The notes: generated from the letters alone by a model not told the origin. Counted from the stretch's first letter, positions 44,321 to 53,948 are shown. The stretch is DNA of 64,000 bases from CALDTK01 sp965215115 (GCA_965215115.1 OZ244050.1:3534001-3598000), one strand, 5' to 3'. Numbers and translations: made by a program.

Positions 44321-47281
44321 ATGCTCCTCAACTGCCACACCTACTACTCCCTGCGCTACGGGACGCTCTCCCCGGAGCAGCTCGTCCGCCTCGCCGTCGC
44401 GCGCGGGCACGCTACACTCGTGCTCACCGACGTCAACTCGACGGCGGCGGCGTACCCGTTCTGGAAGGCCTGCCGCAAGGCCGGCGTCGCGCCCGTGTAC
44501 GGGGTCGAGTTCCGCAACGGGGACGACCTGCTCTTCCTCGGGATCGCCCGCAACCAGGCAGGCTGGGCGGAGCTGTGTGGCTTACTTACCGACTGCTCGC
44601 TGGCCGGGCGGGAGCTGCCGAATCAGGCGCCCGAGTTCGAGCACTGCGTGGTGGTCTACCCGCGGCTCGTCAAGCCGATCGAGCGTTTTGGCGAAAGCGA
44701 ATACCTCGGCGTCCGCGCCGAGCACGTCAACCACCTCTTCCGCAGTCCCGTGGCCCGGTACCCGCACAAGCTCGTGGCCTGGAGCCCCTTCACGGCCGAC
44801 GACGACGAGGCCTACGTGACGCACCGCCTGCTCAGGGCCGTGCACCACAATACCGTGCTCAGTCAGCTTACGCCAAAACAGGTGGCACGTTTTGACGAAA
44901 GTCTCTTTACGCCAACCGAGCTCGCGGAGCGCTACGTGACGCATCCGTACTTACTCACCCAGGCGCGTGACCTGGTCGCCGACTGCGCCTTCGACTTCGA
45001 CGAGGGCGGCAAACTGCTCAACAAGCAAACCTTCACCGAGACCGAGGCCGGGGACTACGCCCTGGTCCGCAAACTCGCCGAGGCCGGGTGTCGCCAGCGC
45101 TTCGGACCCGAGCACCGCCTCGCGCACGAGCGCCTCGAGCGCGAGCTGGCCGTCATCCTGCAACAGGGCTTCTGCTGCTACTTCCTCGTGACCTGGGACG
45201 TGATCCGCTACGCGCGTTCGGTCGGGTACCACCACGTCGGGCGTGGCTCGGGGGCCAACTCGATCGTGGCCTATTGCATGTACATCTCGGATGTCGACCC
45301 GCTGGAACTCGACCTGTACTTCGAGCGGTTCATAAATCCGCACCGCTCCAGTCCGCCGGACTTCGACATCGACTTCTCGTGGGACGAGCGCGACGACGTG
45401 ATCGACTACATCTTCAAGCGCCACGGCCCGGAGTACACCGCGATGATGGCCACGACGGTGACGTTTAAGTACGCCTCGGTCGTGCGGGAGATCGGGAAGG
45501 TGTTCGGGCTACCGAAGTCGGAGATCGACGTGATCGTCAACTCGCCCGACGACGAAGGTGGGCACCACGAGCTCGCGCCCATCGTACGCAGGCACGGCCG
45601 GCGGATCGCCAATTTCCCGAACTACCTGTCGATCCACGCCGGCGGCATCCTCATCTCGCGGCGGCCCCTGCGCTACCACACGGCGCTGCAGCTGATGCCG
45701 AAGGGCTTCCCGATCGTCCACATCGACATGTACACCGCCGAGGACTGGGGCTTCCATAAGTACGACATCCTCTCGCAGCGGGGCCTCGGGCACATCAAGG
45801 ACGCCGTGCAGCTGGTGCGCGACAACCAGGGGCGCCACGTCGACATCCACAACGTCGAGCCGATCAAGCGCGACCCGAACGTCCGGGCGCAACTCAAGAG
45901 CGGCCGGGCCATCGGCTGTTTCTACGTCGAGAGTCCCGCCATGCGCGGCCTGTTGTCGAAGCTCGCCTGCGATGACTACGTGCACCTGGTCGCGGCCTCG
46001 TCGATCATCCGCCCGGGCGTGGCGCAGTCGGGGATGATGCGCGAGTACATCGAGCGCTTCCACGACCGCGCCAACGTCAAGTACCTGCACCCGGTCTTCG
46101 AGGAGCACCTCGGGGAGACCTTCGGGGTGATGGTCTACCAGGAGGACGTGATGAAGATCGCGCACCACTTCTCGGGGCTCCCGATGGACGAGTGTGACGT
46201 GCTGAGGCGCATCATGTCGGGCAAGAAGCACCGCTCGGACAAGTTCACGGAGCTGCAGGAGCGCTACTTCGCCGGCTGCGCGGCCAGGGGGCACGACCCG
46301 GCCGTGAGCCAGGAGGTCTGGCGGCAGATCGAGTCTTTCGCGGGGTACTCGTTCTGCAAGGCGCACTCGGCGTCGTTCGCGGTGGAGTCGTTCCAGAGCC
46401 TGTACCTCAAGGTGTACTACCCGCTGGAGTTCATGGTCGGGGTGATTAACAACTTCGGGGGCTTCTACCGCACGGAGTTCTACGTGCACGAGGCACGCCT
46501 GCAGGGCGCGCGCATTCACCCGCCCTGCGTCAACCGTTCGCTCTACCTCACGACCATCACCGGGACGGACGTCTACCTCGGGTTCGTGCACCTCCAGGGC
46601 CTCGAGCAGCGCGTCGCCCACCGCATCGTGCGGGAGCGGGGGGCGGGCGGGGCGTACCGCGACCTCGGGGACTTCGTACGGCGCACGGACGTGAGCTCGG
46701 AGCAGCTCGTGCTGTTGATCCGCATCGGGGCGCTACGGTTCACGGGGTCGACCAAACCCGAGTTGATGTGGGAGCGCAACGCCGCGATGGCGCCGCCGAG
46801 CCGGCGTAAGCGTAGCGGTGGGCCGGGGGCGACGGGCGCGCTCTTCGCCGAGGCCTACGAGGAGGACTTCGAGTTGCCGAGCTTGCGGGAGGGCCGCTTC
46901 GACCAGGCCTTCGACGAGATCGAGTTGCTGGGCTTCCCCTTGCGCTCCCCGTTCGAACTCCTGGCCGAGGTGCCGGGGGGGACGCTCGGCGTACGGGACT
47001 TCCCGCGGTTCAAGCGACGCGAGATCCAGGTGCTCGGGTACTTCGTGACCCGCAAGGACCTACGGACGCGCCAGGGGAAGGCGATGGCGTTCGGGACCTG
47101 GCTCGACCCGAACGGCGACTACTTCGACACGACGCACTTCCCGGGCAAGTGGCGCCACGGGGACCTGCAGGCCGGGGGCATCTACCTCATCACGGGCTTC
47201 GTGTCCGAGGACTTCGGCTTCCTCACCCTCGACGCCGAACGGCTCTACCGGCTCCCCTACGTGCCGGATACGCGGTATTAA
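44321..47281 (+). CDS. DNA polymerase III alpha subunit, DnaE2/ImuC-like
   Basis: 986 residues from ATG 44321, shorter than replicative DnaE (about 1160 or more). The PHP domain at the N-terminus begins NCHTYYSLRYGT, a degenerate form of the usual LHxHSxYS. The polymerase part carries the catalytic PDFDIDFSWDERDDV (near 345), the palm and finger segments and a helix-hairpin-helix/OB region. Length and degenerate PHP fit the error-prone, SOS-linked group rather than the replicase, and a DNA polymerase IV gene lies 5 kb away. Three hairpin elements fall within 220 bp (44686-44699, 44865-44878, 44890-44903). Confidence 0.85.
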   Translation: MLLNCHTYYSLRYGTLSPEQLVRLAVARGHATLVLTDVNSTAAAYPFWKACRKAGVAPVYGVEFRNGDDLLFLGIARNQAGWAELCGLLTDCSLAGRELPNQAPEFEHCVVVYPRLVKPIERFGESEYLGVRAEHVNHLFRSPVARYPHKLVAWSPFTADDDEAYVTHRLLRAVHHNTVLSQLTPKQVARFDESLFTPTELAERYVTHPYLLTQARDLVADCAFDFDEGGKLLNKQTFTETEAGDYALVRKLAEAGCRQRFGPEHRLAHERLERELAVILQQGFCCYFLVTWDVIRYARSVGYHHVGRGSGANSIVAYCMYISDVDPLELDLYFERFINPHRSSPPDFDIDFSWDERDDVIDYIFKRHGPEYTAMMATTVTFKYASVVREIGKVFGLPKSEIDVIVNSPDDEGGHHELAPIVRRHGRRIANFPNYLSIHAGGILISRRPLRYHTALQLMPKGFPIVHIDMYTAEDWGFHKYDILSQRGLGHIKDAVQLVRDNQGRHVDIHNVEPIKRDPNVRAQLKSGRAIGCFYVESPAMRGLLSKLACDDYVHLVAASSIIRPGVAQSGMMREYIERFHDRANVKYLHPVFEEHLGETFGVMVYQEDVMKIAHHFSGLPMDECDVLRRIMSGKKHRSDKFTELQERYFAGCAARGHDPAVSQEVWRQIESFAGYSFCKAHSASFAVESFQSLYLKVYYPLEFMVGVINNFGGFYRTEFYVHEARLQGARIHPPCVNRSLYLTTITGTDVYLGFVHLQGLEQRVAHRIVRERGAGGAYRDLGDFVRRTDVSSEQLVLLIRIGALRFTGSTKPELMWERNAAMAPPSRRKRSGGPGATGALFAEAYEEDFELPSLREGRFDQAFDEIELLGFPLRSPFELLAEVPGGTLGVRDFPRFKRREIQVLGYFVTRKDLRTRQGKAMAFGTWLDPNGDYFDTTHFPGKWRHGDLQAGGIYLITGFVSEDFGFLTLDAERLYRLPYVPDTRY
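44865..44903. repeat. closest head-to-head hairpin element pair
   Basis: AGCTTACGCCAAAA (minus, GTAA loop, outer G-T pair) and TTTTGACGAAAGTC (plus, GAC/GTC stem), only 11 nt apart, inside the polymerase gene. A third copy lies at 44686-44699. Confidence 0.75.
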
Positions 47282-47349
47282 CGGTAAAAGATGGGCGCTG
47301 GGTGGCGCGAAAGCCCCGTTGGCGCGGGCTTTGCGGCATTTTGGGACGT

Positions 47350-49500
47350 ATGTACTCCAGTTCGCCAATGTCGTCGCTATACGTTTGGGCCGCGCTCCGC
47401 GCCCGCGGGGCCTGTCGGCTATTTCTGCTCGTGGCCTTTCTCGCGACGCAGTTTTCGCTCCCGGCGGCAAATCCTACGCAACCCTTCGCCCTCACGCCCG
47501 CGCAGGAGGAGGCCGTTCGCGCGCAGAGTGCCGAGATCGAGGCACTGCCCACCGTTCAGCAACGCCACGACGCGTACTTCGCGCTGATCAACGCGTATGC
47601 AGGCCGCGGGGAGCTCGCCCCGATCCTCCTGCTCATCCGCAAGGTCTACACCGCCGCCAAGCTCCTCCCTACCGCGCAAGAGTCCGAGGCCGTGATGGTG
47701 CGGCTCGCCGAGCAGCTCCCGACGCAGAAATTTTCCGTCGTGCAGCGCAACCACCTCCGGTGTTCGTTCTCGCGCGCCAAGGCGTTCGCCGGCAACATCA
47801 CCACCGGCGAGCAGGAGTTGCTCGCGCTGCTTGCCCTGCCCGAGGCCGACCTCGCGAAGTTCACCCGCGCCGAGGCCCACTACGCCATCGCGTACTGCGG
47901 CTACTACACCGACAACCTGCCGCACTCCGCCTTCCACGTCGCGCGCGCCGCCCAGCTCTACTCCGAGATGGGGGTCGGGGACAGCGCCTTGGAGGCCTTC
48001 GACGGCGCCAGCACGACCTACTTCAAGATGGGCATGGTGGACAGCGCGCTCCACTTCGCGCGGCGGGGCCTGGCCATCAACCCGGAGATCGTCGACGCGG
48101 CCACGCTCAACCTGGCGCTCAACTACGCGGAGGCCCTCATGGCCGTTGGGCGGATCGACTCCGCGTTGATGTACGCGACGCGCGCCCGGGAGCACGCGAT
48201 CGCCGCGGGGTCGCCCGCGAGCCAGGCCCGCGCCGAGTACGCGCTCGGCAATCTCAACATGAACCTCAACCGCTACGCGCGGGCCCAGCGGCACTACCTC
48301 ACCGCCGATGAGCTGTTTAGAGTCACGCGGGAGGTGTATCACGTCTCGGAGGTGCTGGATTCCCTGGGGACGGCTTACGCCAAAACCGGAGACTTCGAGG
48401 CGGCCTACGGCGCGAAGGCACGCGCCTTCCTCCTCAAGGACTCCCTGCGCGAGGACCGCCTCCGCCAGGACGTCGACGTGAAGGTCGCCAAGTACGAACG
48501 CGACCGCATGGCGCGCGAGCTCGGCGTCTCGGAGGGTGAGCGCGCCCTCGCCGAGGCCGCCGTCGCGCACCGCACCACCGAGCGCGTGGCGCTAATCGGC
48601 GGCGGGCTCCTGCTCCTGCTCGCCCTCGCCTTCGTGATCTCGCGCGTCCGCATGCGCTCCGCGCTCGCCGAGCAGCTCCAGCGCGAGGTCGACGTCCAGA
48701 CCCACGAACTGCGCGAGCGCGGCCGCCGCCTCGAGGCCCAGACGCTGAAGTTGAGCGAGTCCAACGCCGAGCTCGAGCGCTTCGCCTACATCGCGAGCCA
48801 CGACCTGAAGACGCCCCTGCGCAACGTGACGAGCTTCCTCGGGCTCATCCGCCGCCGGCTCCCGGTCGAGTCCCTGGCGCTCGTCGAGGAGTACCTCGAC
48901 ATCGCGATCGGGAACGCGCGCCACATGAACGAGCTCATCACCGACGTGCTGGAGTACAGCCGCCTCAACGCGGACCTCGAGCTCCTCGCCGACGAGACCA
49001 GCGTCGCGGCGGTGCTCTCGCGCGTGCGGAGCAAATCCCAGGCGGAGCTCACCGAGCGCAACGCCGAACTCCAGGTCGTCGGGGACGCGACGCTCGTTTT
49101 GCCGAAAGGCACCCTCGAGCAACTCATCAGCAACCTCGTCGCCAACGGCCTGAAGTACAACCAGTCAGCGCGGCCGCTCGTGAAGGTGGTGACGATCGAC
49201 ATGGGGGACCGCGTCCGCATCTCCGTGGCCGACAACGGCATCGGGATCGCGCCCGAGTACCACGACCGCATTTTCGAGGTATTCCGCCGCCTCCACACCA
49301 ACGACGCCTACGGCGGCACGGGCGTCGGCCTGGCCGCCTGTCGCAAGATCATCCTGCGACTCGGGGGCGAGATCCGCGTCGAGAGCGCCGAGGGCGCCGG
49401 GGCAACCTTCGTGGTGGACCTCCCGAAGCAGCTCGGCAAGGGGCGCCAACTCGGCGGGGGTGGTGCGGCGGCGGTGGCCAGCGCTCAGCAGGCGGTGTAG
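47350..49500 (+). CDS. TPR-containing sensor histidine kinase
   Basis: 716 residues from ATG 47350 (ATG 47368 is possible). Signal peptide or first helix (LFLLVAFLATQFSLPAA), a periplasmic part of about 350 residues made of TPR-like helical pairs, one membrane helix (VALIGGGLLLLLALAFVI), a coiled coil, HisKA with His in IASHDLKTPL (near 482), then HATPase with LISNLVANGLKYN, DNGIGI and GTGVGLAACRK. This TPR-TM-HisKA layout is typical of Bacteroidota. The partner regulator is not adjacent. Two hairpin elements (48372-48385 and 49097-49110). Its 3' end overlaps the convergent gene by 16 bp. Confidence 0.9.
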   Translation: MYSSSPMSSLYVWAALRARGACRLFLLVAFLATQFSLPAANPTQPFALTPAQEEAVRAQSAEIEALPTVQQRHDAYFALINAYAGRGELAPILLLIRKVYTAAKLLPTAQESEAVMVRLAEQLPTQKFSVVQRNHLRCSFSRAKAFAGNITTGEQELLALLALPEADLAKFTRAEAHYAIAYCGYYTDNLPHSAFHVARAAQLYSEMGVGDSALEAFDGASTTYFKMGMVDSALHFARRGLAINPEIVDAATLNLALNYAEALMAVGRIDSALMYATRAREHAIAAGSPASQARAEYALGNLNMNLNRYARAQRHYLTADELFRVTREVYHVSEVLDSLGTAYAKTGDFEAAYGAKARAFLLKDSLREDRLRQDVDVKVAKYERDRMARELGVSEGERALAEAAVAHRTTERVALIGGGLLLLLALAFVISRVRMRSALAEQLQREVDVQTHELRERGRRLEAQTLKLSESNAELERFAYIASHDLKTPLRNVTSFLGLIRRRLPVESLALVEEYLDIAIGNARHMNELITDVLEYSRLNADLELLADETSVAAVLSRVRSKSQAELTERNAELQVVGDATLVLPKGTLEQLISNLVANGLKYNQSARPLVKVVTIDMGDRVRISVADNGIGIAPEYHDRIFEVFRRLHTNDAYGGTGVGLAACRKIILRLGGEIRVESAEGAGATFVVDLPKQLGKGRQLGGGGAAAVASAQQAV

Positions 49501-49919
49501 TACGCGGCCGTGAGGGCCACCGTGAGCAGCGCGAGCAGCACGTACCGCAGGGCGGAGGGCCTGGGTGCCGTTTTGGCGGAAGCCTTCGCGCGGCGCTTAC
49601 GGGGCTTGCCTTGGAGCTTCCCGAGCGCGGTCGCCACGGCGCGGTAGTCCTCGAAGAACTGGTCCCGATCCGTGAGGTCGGTCTGCTCCGCGTGGACGTA
49701 GGCGTTGCGCTCGGCCGCCCAGGCGCGGTAGGCGCGCCAGGTAGGTTCGTCGAGTCGCGCTTTGAGCTCGCGCATGCGCTCGCCGAGCATCAGGGGCTTG
49801 CCGTCGGCGTCGGTCCTGGCGGTGACGAGCGCCTTGGCGAGGCCCTCGATGTGGCGACCGCTCTCGACGACGAGGGTGGCGGTGTCGGCGTCGCGGAGTG
49901 CTTCAGGGTCTTTCACCAC
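49485..49919 (-). CDS. hypothetical tail-anchored protein
   Basis: 144 residues from a GTG start: a soluble helical region (MRELKARLDEPTWRAYRAW and similar), a basic stretch, then one C-terminal membrane helix (YVLLALLTVALTAAYY). No family recognised. It overlaps the histidine kinase 3' end on the other strand by 16 bp. A GGAA-loop hairpin element lies at 49571-49584, encoding ASAKT. Confidence 0.65.
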   Translation of the reverse strand: MVKDPEALRDADTATLVVESGRHIEGLAKALVTARTDADGKPLMLGERMRELKARLDEPTWRAYRAWAAERNAYVHAEQTDLTDRDQFFEDYRAVATALGKLQGKPRKRRAKASAKTAPRPSALRYVLLALLTVALTAAYYTAC

Positions 49920-49958
49920 GGCGGCAAAGATGGACGCGGGCGCCGAGACCGGCCGCGC

Positions 49959-51032
49959 CTAGAACAGCCGTTGCTGCCCCGGGCGGAACCGCTCGAAAAG
50001 CGTCGTGTCGTACGGCGGGAGGTCATCGAGTGACTTTGCCGTGGCGACGGTGTTCGGGAAGTACTTCAGCCGGGCAATCTTGACGCGTTGCGCGATGGAC
50101 TCGGCGTAGACCCCGGCGCCTTTTTGCCGCCGGCCGAACTCGCTGTCGTTGAGCTTGCCGTCGTGGCAGTCGCGGATGCGGGCGAGGATGCGCTCGGCGC
50201 GGTCGGGGTAGTGCGTGCGGGCCCAGGCGCCGAAGATCTCGCCGATGTCACCGTTGAGGCGGACGATGGTGTAGTTGATGGCCCGGGCGCCGGCCTCGGC
50301 GGCGGCCGCGGCGATGTCGATGATCTCGTGGTCGGTGAGGCCCGGGACGATCGGCGCGATCATGACGCGCACGGGCACCCCGGCCGCGGAGAGCTGGCGC
50401 ACGACCTCGAGGCGCTGGCGCGCGGTGGCGGTGCGGGGCTCCATGGTGCGGCGCAGGGATTCGTCGAGGCTCGTGATCGAGACGGCGACGTGGACGAGGT
50501 TGTGCTGCGCGAGTTGGGTGAGGAGGTCGAGGTCGCGGAGGATGAGCTTGTTCTTGGTGATGAGCCCGACGGGGTGGCGGTAGCGCCAGCACAGTTCGAG
50601 TACGCCGCGCGTGAGCCGCTCGATGCGTTCGACGGGCTGGTAGCAGTCGGTGTTGCCGCTCACCATGAGGGGGGAGGCGACCCACTTCGGGTTCGAGAGC
50701 GCCTCGTCGAGCAGGGCGACCGTGTTGCGCTTGACGAGGATGACGCGCTCGAAGTCCTGCCCGGCGGAGTAGCCCCAGTAGTTGTGCGTGTTGCGCGCGA
50801 AGCAGTACACGCAGCCGTGTTCGCAGCCCTGGTAAGGATTTAGGCCCCACTCCCCGCGGACATCCGGGGAAAGGATGCGGTTGAGGATGGTTTTGGGGTG
50901 CGTGAGCACGTAGCGCGTTCGGTCGTCGCGCAGGTCTTCGGCTTCCGCCAAAACCCGGTCTTCGAGTTCGGGGACGTAGGCCTCGCGGAGGGCATCGAAG
51001 CGATTTTGGGGGTTGGTGACGGCGCCTCTCAT
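49959..51032 (-). CDS. PA0069-family radical SAM protein
   Basis: 357 residues from ATG 51032; the frame upstream runs through a repeat and is not credible. It has the 4Fe-4S motif CEHGCVYC (near residue 68), preceded by GLNPYQG, and SGNTDCYQP, typical of the PA0069/Rv2578c group related to spore photoproduct lyase in name only. The reaction is not established. A GGAA-loop hairpin element lies near the 5' end (50940-50953). Confidence 0.88.
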   Translation of the reverse strand: MRGAVTNPQNRFDALREAYVPELEDRVLAEAEDLRDDRTRYVLTHPKTILNRILSPDVRGEWGLNPYQGCEHGCVYCFARNTHNYWGYSAGQDFERVILVKRNTVALLDEALSNPKWVASPLMVSGNTDCYQPVERIERLTRGVLELCWRYRHPVGLITKNKLILRDLDLLTQLAQHNLVHVAVSITSLDESLRRTMEPRTATARQRLEVVRQLSAAGVPVRVMIAPIVPGLTDHEIIDIAAAAAEAGARAINYTIVRLNGDIGEIFGAWARTHYPDRAERILARIRDCHDGKLNDSEFGRRQKGAGVYAESIAQRVKIARLKYFPNTVATAKSLDDLPPYDTTLFERFRPGQQRLF

Positions 51033-51046
51033 GGGGTGGATTTTTT

Positions 51047-51128
51047 GGATGGGTGGATGGGTGGATGGTTTGATGGGTGGATGGGCACGGCGATCCACCC
51101 ACCAGACCATCCACCCATCCACCCATCC
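51047..51128. repeat. 36-bp inverted repeat made of GGATGGGT units
   Basis: Left arm 51047-51082 and right arm 51093-51128 are complementary at 34 of 36 positions, and the two differences are G-T type. The loop is about 10 nt. Each arm is itself built of 8-bp GGATGGGT repeats. A TTTTTT tract precedes the left arm (51040-51046). Confidence 0.88.
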
Positions 51129-51132
51129 TTCC

Positions 51133-51987
51133 TCAAGGCTGATTGAAGTACGTAGCAGAGCTGACATCCCCGTCGGCGTCGTTGACGCTGATCTGGATGA
51201 TGGCGTCCGCGGCGGCACCAATACGCACGTGGGTGATGTACCGGAGGTTATAGTTCTTGATTTGGGCGGCGGGTACGACGAAGATGTCGCCGACGACCCT
51301 GTAAAATCTTGCCGCGCGCACACTGGGTTCCTGGGGCTCTCGATCCGGATTGTCGTTGCGCAATGGCCGCCTGCGTGCGTCTGTCAGGATGAGTGCCTCG
51401 AGTTGGTTATCCGGTTTGAGTTCGTAGTCGACGAGCATACCGTCGTAGAGCATATCGCCTTCCGAACTGGAGACCAGCACGTCTACGAAGGTGAACGAAA
51501 CTGAGTCGCGACCTCCTGCGAGTAAGTCCCGCACTTGAGTGAAGTCCCGAATCCCTCCTCGGAGCAGGTAGTGCCAGTAATTTTGGAATCGAAAGAGCTT
51601 GACGCTACGGTCCCAACCCAGACTTACGATCGAGTACCGACTCGCCGCGCCAAGTAGGCCCCCGCAGGCAATTAGCGTTACGTACAGCGTGAAGAATGCC
51701 GTTCTCCCCCGCCATGCGCCAAACGTACTCGCCACGTCCTTACCGTCTCCGAGTAGGGCCTCCACGGCGAGCCCGTACCCGTACCTAAGGCCTGGATACA
51801 GCCATCCGACGATCACGTAAGCCGCGAGGTGAAGGACGCACGCCAGGGCCGAGGTCCGCAACACCAGCCGTACGAAATCCTCCGTTACGTACTGCCGGGA
51901 GAACTCTCCGGTGTAGTAAAATCGCCGGAAGGCGATCGCCGGCAGGAGTAGGCCGAGCAAAATGATGGTGGATGCGGCAACGTTCAC
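51133..51987 (-). CDS. uncharacterised membrane protein
   Basis: 284 residues from a GTG start. The first half holds three or four membrane helices (for example IILLGLLLPAIAFRR and LACVLHLAAYVIVGWLYP); the second half is soluble and beta-rich, with an RPLRNDNPDREPQEPS stretch. No family recognised. G+C is somewhat lower than surrounding genes. Confidence 0.7.
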   Translation of the reverse strand: MNVAASTIILLGLLLPAIAFRRFYYTGEFSRQYVTEDFVRLVLRTSALACVLHLAAYVIVGWLYPGLRYGYGLAVEALLGDGKDVASTFGAWRGRTAFFTLYVTLIACGGLLGAASRYSIVSLGWDRSVKLFRFQNYWHYLLRGGIRDFTQVRDLLAGGRDSVSFTFVDVLVSSSEGDMLYDGMLVDYELKPDNQLEALILTDARRRPLRNDNPDREPQEPSVRAARFYRVVGDIFVVPAAQIKNYNLRYITHVRIGAAADAIIQISVNDADGDVSSATYFNQP

Positions 51988-52048
51988 CTCGTCGGTTTGG
52001 GTCGCGAGAGTGCCGCACTTAGCGTGGGGTAGAGCAGTGCCTTACCTA

Positions 52049-52249
52049 CTACCGCCCCTGCCGCTCGCCGCGTGTCGCTCGCATCAGCAGTTCGCGGGTA
52101 TCCGGATCGCTCATGAGCTTGGCTATCTGTGGGCTCATCATGGGCGTCTTGCCCCAGAACGATGCCTTGATACCGTGCGGGAGCTTCTCCGCCTCCTTGA
52201 ACTTGTCGTAGATCTCTTTGGCTTTGCCGGTGAGCGTGACGTCGGACAT
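52049..52249 (-). CDS. small hypothetical protein
   Basis: 66 residues from ATG 52249: charged helical N-terminus (GKAKEIYDKFKEAEKLPHG), then MSPQIAKLMSDPDTRELLMRA. No family recognised. The composition looks protein-like, but support is only the open frame and its fit between neighbours. Confidence 0.5.
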   Translation of the reverse strand: MSDVTLTGKAKEIYDKFKEAEKLPHGIKASFWGKTPMMSPQIAKLMSDPDTRELLMRATRGERQGR

Positions 52250-52314
52250 AGGTCGGTAAGGTAGGTAGTGCATAGGTAACGTGGATCGTGGTCATGGGTT
52301 GGATTCGTTGTACG

Positions 52315-52328
52315 TTTTGGCGAAAGCC
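52315..52328 (+). repeat. hairpin element, main form, downstream of dinB
   Basis: TTTTGGCGAAAGCC in the 93-bp gap after the polymerase IV stop. Confidence 0.8.
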
Positions 52329-52342
52329 GCCACCTCCTCGCG

Positions 52343-53656
52343 CTAGGCCTTGCAGCGCGCCATCTTGATGGCCTCCTCGCCGTAGCGCGCGCGGATCTGG
52401 TCGAGCGCGCCCATGAGCCGCACGTCGCGCTCGGTGTCGCGGAACAGGTCGACCTGGTAGTGCCCGCGCACCAGGTCCGAGAAGCGCACCCCGACGAGGC
52501 GCACGAGCTGCCGGCGCTCGTGGAGGCCCTCGAAGAGCTCGGCCGCGTGACGGAGCAAGTCGCGGTCGTTGGCCGTGTAGGCGATGCGGCGCTGCTTGGT
52601 GAAGGTCTGGAAGTCGGTGTAGCGGACCTTGACCGTGAGGCAGGCCGTGAGCTGGCCCCGCTGCCGCAGGTCGAACCCGAGGCGGCACACCATGTCGGCC
52701 AGCACGTCGCGCAGGAAGCGCACGTCGGTGGTGTCCTGCTGGAAGGTGCGCTCCTTGCTCAGCGACTTGCGCCCGCTCGACGGGACCACGGGCGAGTCGT
52801 CTACGCCGTGGGCCTTGCGCGACAGGTCGCGGCCGTGCTTGCCGAACTCGCGCTCGAGGAGGCGCACCGGGATCTCGCGCAGGAGCCGCACCGTGCGTAC
52901 GCCCATGAAGCTGAGGCGGTGGGCCGTCTCCTTGCCGAGGCCCGGCAGTTTCGAGGTCTTGAGGGGCGCGAGGAAGTCGCACTCGGTCCCGGAGCGGATC
53001 ATGAGGGTGCCGTTGGGTTTGGCCTCCCCGGTGCCGACCTTGGAGACGAGCTTATTGACGCTCAGCCCGAAGGAGATCGGGAGGCCGGTCTCCCGCATGA
53101 TGCGCTGGCGCATCTCGGTCGACCACTTCCAGCACCCGACGTACTTATCCATGCCGGTGAGGTCGCAGTAGAACTCGTCGATGGAGCTCTTCTCGAACAC
53201 GGGGGCGTCGGCGGCGATGACCTCGGCGACGAGGTGGGAGTACTGCGAGTAGCTCTCCATGTCGCCCTTGATGACGAGGGCCTCGGGGCAGAGCTTGAGG
53301 GCCATGCGCATCGGCATCGCCGAGCGTACGCCGTAGGCGCGGGCCTCGTACGAGCAACTGGCCACCACGCCGCGCCCGGCGCGCCCGCCGACGATGAGGG
53401 GCCGGCCTTTTAGGCTCGCGTCGCGCAGGCGCTCCACGGAGATGAAGAAGGAGTCGAGGTCGAGGTGGAGGATGGCGCGCTCGAAGGCCGGGGCGTGGGG
53501 GTCGTGCTCTTCTGCGTCGCAGTTGCCGTCATCGCCGTCGCGGTCCTCGGGCCAGGCGGGGTCGTCGTCCGCGGGGCTCGGGGGCGGGCAGTGTGGCGCG
53601 ACGCCGGAGGGCGGGCGCGTGAGCAGGTCGTAGTCGTAGCGGCTGAAGTCTTCCAC
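52343..53656 (-). CDS. dinB: DNA polymerase IV (Y family)
   Basis: 437 residues from a GTG start. The first 60 residues are an acidic, Pro-rich extension not found in most DinB proteins. Then comes the Y-family core: LHLDLDSFFISVE (metal-binding Asp), YEARAYGVRSAMP, and SSIDEFYCDLTG with the catalytic Asp-Glu, so unlike ImuB it is catalytically complete. The C-terminal little-finger domain follows. It copies past damaged bases. No typical beta-clamp peptide was picked out. Upstream lies a palindrome at 53705-53717. Confidence 0.93.
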   Translation of the reverse strand: MEDFSRYDYDLLTRPPSGVAPHCPPPSPADDDPAWPEDRDGDDGNCDAEEHDPHAPAFERAILHLDLDSFFISVERLRDASLKGRPLIVGGRAGRGVVASCSYEARAYGVRSAMPMRMALKLCPEALVIKGDMESYSQYSHLVAEVIAADAPVFEKSSIDEFYCDLTGMDKYVGCWKWSTEMRQRIMRETGLPISFGLSVNKLVSKVGTGEAKPNGTLMIRSGTECDFLAPLKTSKLPGLGKETAHRLSFMGVRTVRLLREIPVRLLEREFGKHGRDLSRKAHGVDDSPVVPSSGRKSLSKERTFQQDTTDVRFLRDVLADMVCRLGFDLRQRGQLTACLTVKVRYTDFQTFTKQRRIAYTANDRDLLRHAAELFEGLHERRQLVRLVGVRFSDLVRGHYQVDLFRDTERDVRLMGALDQIRARYGEEAIKMARCKA

Positions 53657-53948
53657 GGCGGTCGGGCGCCCGTGGTGGGGGCGCGGCGGGTTTTACGAAA
53701 GTGAACACAAAATGTGTCTAAAGTGGCGTGCCGTGCAAGTTAATTACAACAAATAGTTTTGAACGTGGGGTGTGGGGAGAACGATGGTAAGGCAAAGCAG
53801 GAGACGTAAGGCCCGATCGCGATGCCGAATTAGTTGAGTATAAGTCGATGGCGAGGACTACGCTGCGAAGCTCTACAACCGCGGCCCGGTCACAGAACTA
53901 TAGTGCGGAGTGCGCGGTGCCCAAGTGCTCCCCGCGGCGGGGGCGGGC
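53657..53948. other. intergenic region upstream of dinB
   Basis: Nearly 300 bp without a gene. It holds a partial hairpin element (53691-53703, only two stem pairs), the palindrome ACACAAAATGTGT (53705-53717), an AT-rich segment (53715-53765) that could be the dinB promoter, and a degenerate G-rich minisatellite piece near 53912-53930. Confidence 0.6.
53705..53717. promoter_or_regulatory. palindromic operator candidate upstream of dinB
   Basis: ACACA-AAA-TGTGT, 49 bases before the dinB start, in an AT-rich stretch. Position and symmetry suggest a repressor site, possibly LexA, but the sequence does not match a LexA box I know. Confidence 0.4.

Noticed and set aside
47304..47316. GGCGCGAAAGCCC upstream of the TPR kinase, similar to the element core
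   Set aside because: No TTTT before it and the loop length differs.
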